Assembly (NCBI GenBank): GCA_045600965.1
Contig: JAZRYW010000022.1
Location: 1 to 52,274, forward strand
Source: RGIG6374 sp045600965
GTDB lineage: Bacteria > Bacteroidota > Bacteroidia > Bacteroidales > UBA932
Direction: 5' to 3'
Length of the DNA stretch: 52,274 bases
Of the stretch, positions 7,882 to 14,529 are shown one piece after another; within the stretch, counting starts at the first letter, position 1; each line of letters opens with the position of its first letter. Below the pieces are notes generated by a model that was not told the DNA's origin, made no database searches, and saw only the letters and a program-made list of their open reading frames with translations. The translations under genes and the position numbers were made by a program.

Positions 7882-7886
7882 CAAAT

Positions 7887-7928
7887 CCCGCTTACGTAAA
7901 TGCAATTGGCAGATACTGAGCGGGTTTT
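7887..7928 (+). terminator. Possible terminator after tRNA-Glu
   Basis: CCCGCT (7887-7892) pairs with AGCGGG (7919-7924), followed by TTTT. The 6-bp stem has a long loop, so the call is weak. Confidence 0.35.
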
Positions 7929-7969
7929 GTCTATAAGAACCTTTTTTTAAGAATGACTTAACCGCTGTC

Positions 7970-8884
7970 ATGTCAGAGAAGATTTCCAGAAGGAGCGCTC
8001 TCAAGCTTATGGGCGTTTCGATGGCCGGAGCCACGGTGCTCGGCGCTGCAGGCACCATTGCCGGACTTTCCGGCTGCACTTCAAACCACGGGCAGGCCGG
8101 AGGGAACGCCTCTCCTGCCGACGATCCCGGCGCAAGTACCGTCAATATTGACCGCCCCGTTGTCTATGAGGGCCCGGATGTGATATTCCGCCAGCTGGAC
8201 GAACATCTCTGGGTGGGCAACGGCCACCGCTGCTACAACGAGTCGGTGTATATCGTGGAAGGGGATGAGAAGTCCCTTCTGATCGATGCCGGTATGAGTA
8301 TGCCCGATCTCGACAGGATAGTGGCCGGCATCACCGACAAGCCGGTCGAACTCGCCCTGACACATAATCACGGGGATCACGTGGGTGCCGTGAACTGCTT
8401 CCCCAGCGTGTGGATGGCCGAGGGCGCTTCTCCTGTAAGGGGATATGACGGGGAAGTGAAATATATGCACAACCATCAGGTGTTCGATCTCGGCGGCCGT
8501 TTCATCGAGGTCCTGTTCACTCCCGGACACACCACCGATTCGGTGGCCTTCATCGACAGCGCAGGACATTACGCCATAAGCGGCGACGCATTCGGAAGCA
8601 CGAATCTCCTTATGACCTGCCCGTTGTCCACATTCATCCATACCGCCGAGGAAATGCTCGAAGTGATGTGCCGGCAGAGGATATACCTGATGTATCCCGG
8701 CCACTATGCAGGCGACAACGCCGAGACCACAAAGCGCGTCTATGACCTTCTTACAGTCGCAAGGGACGTGCGCGACGGCCGCAAGGTGGGGCAGGAGACC
8801 GGAGCCGGGCTGGGCGGCATCAACCGTCAGGTCGTCTACGAGGGCGTGCGCTTCAACTACAATGACAGACTTATATCAGAATAA
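7970..8884 (+). CDS. Tat-exported metallo-beta-lactamase-fold lipoprotein
   Basis: A 304-residue protein with a twin-arginine signal (SRRSALKLMG, residues 6-15), an Ala/Gly-rich hydrophobic stretch and lipobox LSGC (Cys 36). It is therefore predicted to be exported folded and lipid-anchored. The MBL metal site is intact: THNHGDH (His132, His134, Asp136, His137), PGHTTDS (His187), Asp206 in SGDAFGS, and a final His in YPGHYAGD. Such enzymes hydrolyse esters, lactones, thioesters or similar bonds, and the substrate here is unknown. Tat export fits the presence of tatA and tatC in this window. It lies 15 bp before pepD and probably shares its transcript. Confidence 0.85.
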   Translation: MSEKISRRSALKLMGVSMAGATVLGAAGTIAGLSGCTSNHGQAGGNASPADDPGASTVNIDRPVVYEGPDVIFRQLDEHLWVGNGHRCYNESVYIVEGDEKSLLIDAGMSMPDLDRIVAGITDKPVELALTHNHGDHVGAVNCFPSVWMAEGASPVRGYDGEVKYMHNHQVFDLGGRFIEVLFTPGHTTDSVAFIDSAGHYAISGDAFGSTNLLMTCPLSTFIHTAEEMLEVMCRQRIYLMYPGHYAGDNAETTKRVYDLLTVARDVRDGRKVGQETGAGLGGINRQVVYEGVRFNYNDRLISE

Positions 8885-8899
8885 CGGTAAACTTGAACT

Positions 8900-10333
8900 A
8901 TGAATTCATCGACTGTCCTTTCAATATTCGAAGAGATACTCCGCGTGCCCAGGGAATCGGGCCACGAAGAGAAGATAGTGGCCTGGCTTTGCGAGTGGGC
9001 CGCGCGGCACGGACTTGAACACCGCACTGACAAGGTGGGCAACGTGCTGATAGTCAAACCTGCCGACAAGGGCTGCGAAGACCGTCCCACCGTCGTGCTC
9101 CAGGGCCATTCGGATATGGTCTGCGAGAAGAACAAGGGGGTTGACCACGATTTCCTCAAGGATCCCATAAAGTATGAGATAGAGGACGGCTGGATGATTG
9201 CAAGGGACACCACGCTCGGCGCCGACTGCGGAATTGGCGTGGCATCGGCCCTCGCCGCCCTGATCGACCCGGAGATAAAGTCGGGACGTATCGAGGCGCT
9301 CTTCACCGTAAGTGAGGAAACCGGCCTGGACGGAGCCGACAACATCAAGCCCGGATTCATATCCGGCAAACTGCTCATCAACCTCGATTCCGAGGACGAG
9401 GGCGAAATGTTCGTGGGCTGCGCAGGCGGCGTCGACACCGTTGCCGAATTCAGACACGCTTCCAGAAAGGTGGCTTCACACCGCCGCGCCTCGAGGTTCG
9501 GATTCTCCGGCTGCCTGGGCGGGCACAGCGGTGACGACATAGACAAGGAGAGGGCCAACGCCGTCCAGCTGCTTGCCCGTTTCCTCTACAGGGCGCTTCC
9601 CTATGACATCGACCTCTGTTCCATCGAAGGCGGGAACAAGCGCAATGCGATTGCCCGTGAGGCTTCGGCGGTGATAGCGTTCAACGCCGGTGACGAGGAT
9701 GAAGTGGTTGCCCTGTTCAATCAGGTGCTTTCCGAGGTGAAGGCTGAATATGCCGTATCCGATCCCGGCATAAGGGGATTCGCCGAGCCGGTGAGCCTGC
9801 CCGCCGCGGCAATCGATGCCGGCACGGCCAGAAGGCTTATTTCGGTGCTCAACTGCGCTCCCCACGGAGTGCTGGCTATGAGCACCGCAATGAGGGGTAT
9901 GGTGGAGACCTCCACCAACCTGGCCTCGGTGAAGATGCTTCCCGGCAATGTCATCCGCGTGGCCACGAACCAGCGCAGCGATGACAATACGGCCCGTGAC
10001 TGGGCTGCCGAGAGGGTTGAGGCGGCCTTCCTGCTTGCAGGAGCCTCCGTGGAGCATCAGTCCCCCTATCCGGGATGGAAGCCGCGTATGGATTCGCCCC
10101 TGCTTGATGCGACGGTGGCCTCATACAGACGCTGCTTCGGTGCAGACCCCATCGTAAGGTCCATCCACGCCGGACTGGAATGCGGACTCTTCCTTGAGAA
10201 GTATCCCGATCTCGATATGATATCATTCGGTCCCACCCTCCGCGGTGTCCACGCTCCCGGGGAACGCCTCAGCCTGGCGTCTCTCGACAAATTCGTCAAG
10301 CATCTCACAGACCTTCTCAACAACATCCGATGA
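8900..10333 (+). CDS. pepD: Aminoacyl-histidine dipeptidase (cytosol non-specific dipeptidase)
   Basis: A 477-residue M20C metallopeptidase that cleaves a broad range of dipeptides, including carnosine-like ones, in the cytoplasm. Visible metal and catalytic residues are His70 and Asp72 in QGHSDMV, Asp109 in LGADCGIG, the Glu pair at 139-140 in SEETGLDG, Asp in NLDSEDEGE, and the late His in SIHAGLECGLF. Length matches the PepD family (about 480-490). It follows the MBL lipoprotein gene by 15 bp and is followed after one base by rpe, so the three genes probably form one operon. Confidence 0.95.
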   Translation: MNSSTVLSIFEEILRVPRESGHEEKIVAWLCEWAARHGLEHRTDKVGNVLIVKPADKGCEDRPTVVLQGHSDMVCEKNKGVDHDFLKDPIKYEIEDGWMIARDTTLGADCGIGVASALAALIDPEIKSGRIEALFTVSEETGLDGADNIKPGFISGKLLINLDSEDEGEMFVGCAGGVDTVAEFRHASRKVASHRRASRFGFSGCLGGHSGDDIDKERANAVQLLARFLYRALPYDIDLCSIEGGNKRNAIAREASAVIAFNAGDEDEVVALFNQVLSEVKAEYAVSDPGIRGFAEPVSLPAAAIDAGTARRLISVLNCAPHGVLAMSTAMRGMVETSTNLASVKMLPGNVIRVATNQRSDDNTARDWAAERVEAAFLLAGASVEHQSPYPGWKPRMDSPLLDATVASYRRCFGADPIVRSIHAGLECGLFLEKYPDLDMISFGPTLRGVHAPGERLSLASLDKFVKHLTDLLNNIR

Positions 10334-10334
10334 T

Positions 10335-10985
10335 ATGACAGCAAGCGTTTCACCCTCAATCCTCAACTGCGATTTCGAACGGCTTGACAAGGCTGTGGAG
10401 ATTGTCAACTCCTCCAGTGCAGAATACATCCACCTCGACATAATGGACGGAGTGTTCGTGCCCAACATATCCTTCGGCTTCCCCGTGGCCGAGGCTGTCG
10501 CCAGGATGTCGGAAAAGCCGCTGGACGTTCATCTTATGACGGTCAACCCCGAGAATCTCATAGACCGCTTCGCCGCTCTGGGCGCCCGTCTGCTCACGGT
10601 CCATTACGAGGCCTGCCCCCATCTTCACAGGGTGCTGCAGCAGATTCACGACGCCGGTATGCTGGCGGGCGTGGCTCTCAACCCCCACACTCCGGTAAGC
10701 GTCCTTCAGGATGTGCTGGAGGACTGCGACCTTGTGCTTGTAATGTCCGTCAATCCCGGATTCGGGGGACAGAAATTCATCCGGCGCACCTATTCCAAAG
10801 TTGCTGAAATAAAGCTTATGATCATCGAACGCGGCCTGAAATGCCTTGTTCAGGTGGACGGCGGCGTGACGCCCGACAACGCACGCGCCCTTCACGAAGC
10901 CGGTGTGGATGTGTTCGTGGCTGGCTCCGCCGTATTCAAGGCTGACGACCCGCTGGCCGTAATAGAATCTCTCAGAGTGGAGTAG
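10335..10985 (+). CDS. rpe: Ribulose-phosphate 3-epimerase
   Basis: A 216-residue TIM-barrel enzyme that interconverts ribulose 5-phosphate and xylulose 5-phosphate in the pentose phosphate pathway. Signature elements are SPSILNCDF at the N-terminus, HLDIMDGVFVPN (metal ligands), DVHLM, VMSVNPGFGGQ and QVDGGVTPDN. An open frame extends 30 codons upstream inside pepD, but the ATG at 10335 (MTASVSPSIL) gives the normal family length and starts one base after the pepD stop. The stop lies 10 bp from the stop of the convergent cysteine desulfidase gene. Confidence 0.96.
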   Translation: MTASVSPSILNCDFERLDKAVEIVNSSSAEYIHLDIMDGVFVPNISFGFPVAEAVARMSEKPLDVHLMTVNPENLIDRFAALGARLLTVHYEACPHLHRVLQQIHDAGMLAGVALNPHTPVSVLQDVLEDCDLVLVMSVNPGFGGQKFIRRTYSKVAEIKLMIIERGLKCLVQVDGGVTPDNARALHEAGVDVFVAGSAVFKADDPLAVIESLRVE

Positions 10986-10995
10986 GGCCCCGTCC

Positions 10996-12306
10996 CTATT
11001 TGCATATCATTATGTCCAGGATCATACGGTCCGTGGACTGCATTCCCTTCGACCCTATGCTGCCGAGGTTGCGTATGGTCTTTTCCACGTCGTCCTCGAT
11101 GATGCCGTCGCTGGGGGCGATGCAGATGTTGTCAAGAGCGAGCACCGCCGACTGCACGGCCGCAGAGACGCCGGAAGCCACTTTCAGGGCACAGCCGAGC
11201 TTGGCTCCGTCGCACATCATTCCCGATATGTCCCCGACCATATTCTTGATAGAGTAGCATATCTGCTCGTATGTGCCTCCATTGAGCATCACGATGCCGC
11301 AGGAAGACCCTGTCGATGCTATGACGCAGCCGCACAGGGCGGAAAGCTTGCCGAGGTAGCCCTTGATGTGGATGGCTATCAGATGGCTAAGCGTCAGTGC
11401 CCTGGTGAGCTGCTCGTCCGTGGAGCCGAGTTCCCCGGCAACAGTCACCACCGGCATAGTGACCGTAATTCCCTGGTTGCCGCTGCCGCTGTTGCTCATC
11501 GCCGGAAGAGTGCATCCTGCCATCCTGGCGTCCGAAGCGGCTGCCGTGAGAGCCATCGCGCGGGTCACCAGCCCGTTGCCGAACACGTTGCTGTGACGGC
11601 CGGATTCAAGCGTCTTTCCGACCCTCAGGCCGTAATCGCCTTTGAGGCCTTCCTCGGCGAGCTCGGAATTGTATCTCGCCGCGTCCATCATAAAACTGAT
11701 GTCATCCAGACAGGCCGTAGTGGCGAATTCGTATATCGTGCGCACGTCGAGATGATAGTCGAGCGTGCCCTTGCGGTGCGGCTGTTCCTTCACTCCTTCG
11801 GCCTGCCTGCTGTCGGTGTCATACAGCACGCGTCCGTCCACCTTCTCCATAACGAAATTGTCGTGGTCATCGCGTATGACCGCCTGCGCGCAGTGGCCGC
11901 CGCCGCTGCACAGGGCTGATATGTAGAGCTTTATATCCGTATCTGCAAGGCTGACTGAGATGCGGCCTTCCCTGACCATCGCCTTTGCCGCATCCATCGC
12001 GCCCTCATCAAGGTCCTTGAGGACCTCCAGGCCGTAGGCCGACTTGCCGCAGGTGACTGCCAGCGCGGATGCGATGTGAAGCCCCACCATACCTACGCCG
12101 GGTATGCCGACACCCATCCCGTTCTTGAGGATGTTGGCGCTGACGGCGACCTCCACCTTCTCTATCCCTGCCCCTTCCGCGCGCAGCCTCTCGCAGGCCC
12201 TTGCCACGGCGAGCGAAACGGCCATCGGCTCGGTGCATCCGAGCGCCGGTTTCACTTCATTGTGAAGGAGTTCGAGTATTTCGTCCTGTCTCTGGCGGGT
12301 AAGCAT
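10996..12306 (-). CDS. cyuA: L-cysteine desulfidase / serine dehydratase alpha-like (UPF0597, YhaM/CyuA family)
   Basis: A 436-residue member of the UPF0597 family. In enterobacteria the member CyuA (YhaM) breaks L-cysteine into pyruvate, ammonia and sulfide using an oxygen-labile 4Fe-4S cluster. Likely cluster or active-site residues are conserved: Cys24 in LGCTEP, Cys in SGGGHC, the glycine-rich MSNSGSGNQG, and paired Cys in CDGAKLGCALK. The gene is alone on its strand, diverging from the NifU-like gene. Only a weak promoter-like TAACTTCG (12328-12335) is seen upstream. The role in cysteine breakdown is by homology, as Bacteroidota members are mostly untested. Confidence 0.85.
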   Translation of the reverse strand: MLTRQRQDEILELLHNEVKPALGCTEPMAVSLAVARACERLRAEGAGIEKVEVAVSANILKNGMGVGIPGVGMVGLHIASALAVTCGKSAYGLEVLKDLDEGAMDAAKAMVREGRISVSLADTDIKLYISALCSGGGHCAQAVIRDDHDNFVMEKVDGRVLYDTDSRQAEGVKEQPHRKGTLDYHLDVRTIYEFATTACLDDISFMMDAARYNSELAEEGLKGDYGLRVGKTLESGRHSNVFGNGLVTRAMALTAAASDARMAGCTLPAMSNSGSGNQGITVTMPVVTVAGELGSTDEQLTRALTLSHLIAIHIKGYLGKLSALCGCVIASTGSSCGIVMLNGGTYEQICYSIKNMVGDISGMMCDGAKLGCALKVASGVSAAVQSAVLALDNICIAPSDGIIEDDVEKTIRNLGSIGSKGMQSTDRMILDIMICK

Positions 12307-12368
12307 CCTTTCGTTGCATTGACAAGGCGAAGTTAGTCATATTAATGCCAATTTCAAGGAAAAATCAG

Positions 12369-12376
12369 TATATTTG
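12369..12376 (+). promoter_or_regulatory. Promoter -7 box of the NifU-like/GGGtGRT operon
   Basis: TATATTTG fits TAnnTTTG exactly, 43 bp before the ATG at 12419. It shows that the in-frame start codon upstream at 12374 is not used. Confidence 0.65.
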
Positions 12377-12418
12377 CGGACTGCTCGAACAAAAAGCAAC
12401 AACATTTACATAACTACT

Positions 12419-13111
12419 ATGATTTACACCAAAGAAGTGCAGCAGATGTGCTGCGTATCAAAAGGCGCCAATCACGCCAACGCTCCCATCCCCGAGGAGG
12501 GCAAGTGGGTGCACGCAAAGGAAATCAAGGACATATCCGGCCTTACCCACGGCATAGGGTGGTGCGCTCCCCAGCAGGGCTGCTGCAAGCTTACGCTCAA
12601 CGTGAAGGACGGCATCATCGAGGAAGCCCTCGTAGAGACCCTCGGATGCTCCGGTATGACCCACTCGGCAGCCATGGCTTCCGAAATCCTTCCCGGCAAG
12701 ACCCTTCTTGAAGCTCTCAACACCGACCTTGTCTGCGATGCAATCAACACCGCTATGCGCGAACTCTTCCTCCAGATTGTTTACGGACGCACCCAGTCCG
12801 CTTTCTCCGAAGGCGGCCTTGCCATCGGCGGATCCCTCGAGGACCTCGGCAAGAACCTCCGCAGCCAGGTGGGTACGATGTACGGCACCAAGGCCAAGGG
12901 CAGCCGTTATCTCGAGATGACCGAAGGTTATTGCACCAAGATGGCCCTCGATGGCAACAACGAAGTCATCGGCTATGAATTCGTCAACCTCGGCAAGCTT
13001 ATGGACGCTCTCAAGGGCGGTGCAACCGGTCCCGAGGCCATTGAAAAGGCAAAAGGCACATACGGCCGTTTCAACGATGCAGTTAAATATATTGACCCAC
13101 GTAAAGAGTAA
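12419..13111 (+). CDS. NifU/IscU-like iron-sulfur scaffold family protein
   Basis: A 230-residue protein whose middle resembles the NifU N-terminal/IscU scaffold. The three cluster-binding cysteines align: Cys56 (QGCCKLTLNV), Cys77 (TLGCSGMTHSA) and Cys106 (DLVCDAINTAM). The Asp that follows the first Cys in IscU is replaced by Lys. Extra cysteines at 11-12, 49, 55 and 172 are unusual for a scaffold. The ATG at 12419 is used because the longer frame starts inside the promoter. The next gene, a GGGtGRT protein, follows after 5 bp, a pairing known from other anaerobes. No IscS/SufS cysteine desulfurase or other ISC/SUF gene is adjacent. Function of the pair is not established. Confidence 0.85.
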   Translation: MIYTKEVQQMCCVSKGANHANAPIPEEGKWVHAKEIKDISGLTHGIGWCAPQQGCCKLTLNVKDGIIEEALVETLGCSGMTHSAAMASEILPGKTLLEALNTDLVCDAINTAMRELFLQIVYGRTQSAFSEGGLAIGGSLEDLGKNLRSQVGTMYGTKAKGSRYLEMTEGYCTKMALDGNNEVIGYEFVNLGKLMDALKGGATGPEAIEKAKGTYGRFNDAVKYIDPRKE

Positions 13112-13116
13112 GGAAT

Positions 13117-14112
13117 ATGGCACTTTTCGAAAGCTACGAGCGTCGTATTGATCAGATCAATGCAGCTCTCAACAAATACGGCATCAAGTCGATCGACGAA
13201 GCGAAGGCTATCTGCGATGCAAAGGGTATCGACCCCTACAAGATGTGCGAAGACACACAGAAAATATGTTTCGAGAATGCAAAGTGGGCCTATGTGGTAG
13301 GCGCAGCCATCGCCATCAAGAAAGGCGTGAAGTCAGCAGCCGAAGCCGCTGAAGCCAACGGTGAAGGCCTCCAGGCATTCTGCATCCCCGGATCTGTCGC
13401 TGATGACCGCAAGGTCGGACTCGGACACGGCAACCTCGCAGCCCGTCTTCTCCGTGAGGAGACCGCCTGCTTCGCGTTCCTCGCAGGTCACGAATCCTAT
13501 GCAGCCGCAGAAGGCGCCATCAAGATTGCCGAAATGGCAAACAAGGTGCGCCGGAACCCCCTCCGTGTCATCCTCAACGGTCTCGGCAAGGATGCTGCGA
13601 AGATCATCAGCCGCATCAACGGTTTCACCTATGTCCAGACTCAGTTCGACTACTACACCGGCAAGGTGAACATCATCTCCGAAACCAAGTATTCCGAAGG
13701 CGTGCGCGGCGGTGTACGCTGCTATGGCTCGGATGACGTGCGCGAAGGCGTAGCCATTATGCATATGGAAGGCGTGGACGTTTCCATCACCGGCAACTCC
13801 ACCAACCCGACCCGTTTCCAGCACCCCGTTGCAGGCACCTACAAGAAGGAATGCGTAGAACAGGGCAAGAAGTACTTCTCAGTGGCTTCAGGCGGGGGCA
13901 CAGGCCGTACGCTTCACCCCGACAATATGGCTGCCGGCCCCGCATCCTACGGTATGACCGACACAATGGGCCGTATGCACTCCGACGCACAGTTCGCTGG
14001 CTCAAGCTCAGTTCCTGCACACGTCGAGATGATGGGCTTCCTCGGAATGGGCAACAACCCTATGGTAGGCGCTACCGTGGCTGTGGCAGTTGCAGTGGCT
14101 CAGGCCATGTAA
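13117..14112 (+). CDS. GGGtGRT protein (PF14057-type, function unknown)
   Basis: A 331-residue protein carrying the family-naming motif SGGGTGRTLHPDN (about residues 256-268), followed by a conserved C-terminus rich in Met and Gly (MGRMHSDAQFAGSSSVPAH, then an Ala/Val-rich end). The N-terminal half is helical with cysteines in EAKAICDAKG, KMCEDTQKICFENA and AFCIPGS. No catalytic motif of a known enzyme is visible. It starts 5 bp after the NifU-like gene, so the two are co-transcribed and presumably act together. A strong rho-independent terminator follows at 14143. Confidence 0.88.
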   Translation: MALFESYERRIDQINAALNKYGIKSIDEAKAICDAKGIDPYKMCEDTQKICFENAKWAYVVGAAIAIKKGVKSAAEAAEANGEGLQAFCIPGSVADDRKVGLGHGNLAARLLREETACFAFLAGHESYAAAEGAIKIAEMANKVRRNPLRVILNGLGKDAAKIISRINGFTYVQTQFDYYTGKVNIISETKYSEGVRGGVRCYGSDDVREGVAIMHMEGVDVSITGNSTNPTRFQHPVAGTYKKECVEQGKKYFSVASGGGTGRTLHPDNMAAGPASYGMTDTMGRMHSDAQFAGSSSVPAHVEMMGFLGMGNNPMVGATVAVAVAVAQAM

Positions 14113-14142
14113 TGTAAATCAAGAGATTACAGACAATTCATA

Positions 14143-14177
14143 AGAGGTCGACTAAAAAGGGTCGGCCTCTGTTTTTT
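14143..14177 (+). terminator. Rho-independent terminator of the GGGtGRT operon
   Basis: AGAGGTCGAC (14143-14152) pairs with GTCGGCCTCT (14161-14170), followed by G and six T. The same stem is used after tRNA-Val at 33808. Confidence 0.85.
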
Positions 14178-14180
14178 GTA

Positions 14181-14346
14181 TGAGCGGAGTTCTGCAGCGG
14201 CAGCAGCTTGCCTCTGAGAGGACTCCGCTCACTTCGTTCGCTCCGGCCCCTTCCACCGTTTCCTGCGTCCCGCTGACGCGGAACTTGTCTCCGGCGGACC
14301 CTTCCCCCTGCCCCTGTCCGGGGGTGGACAGGCCTCTCAGAGGCAA
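14181..14346. repeat. GC-rich non-coding element with nested inverted repeats
   Basis: TGAGCGGAGT (14181-14190) is inverted at 14222-14231. TTGCCTCTGAGAGG (14208-14221) is inverted at 14333-14346. A smaller hairpin CCTGTCC/GGACAGG lies near 14313-14332. The 36-bp dispersed repeat (14241-14276) lies inside. The two main pairings share bases, so they are alternative folds. Open frames across it look non-coding. The rest of the 417-bp gap, 14347-14529, shows nothing I can name. Confidence 0.7.
14241..14276 (+). repeat. 36-bp dispersed repeat, copy 2
   Basis: Identical over 36 bp to the minus strand of 4509-4544. Here it lies in non-coding DNA within the GC-rich element. Confidence 0.9.
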
Positions 14347-14529
14347 CTGCATGCCGCATTGCTGCGCATCCGCAGGTTGTAGCTGCTGGTGCCACCTCCT
14401 CCATAACCGGCTTCGATTTTACTGATGTCAAGTCTGTCAATTGATTGTCAAGAGAGTAGCTATTTTATTCAGCGCTCATTCATATGACAGAGTGGAGGGG
14501 CGTGCTATTCACGCTGCCACATTGGAAGG

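Noticed and set aside
10983..10998. Terminator between rpe and the cysteine desulfidase gene
   Set aside because: TAGGG/CCCTA is only a 5-bp stem and has no T run.
14180..14440. Small Cys/Pro-rich open frames in the GC-rich element
   Set aside because: The region is built of inverted repeats and a dispersed repeat, and both strands are open; it looks non-coding.
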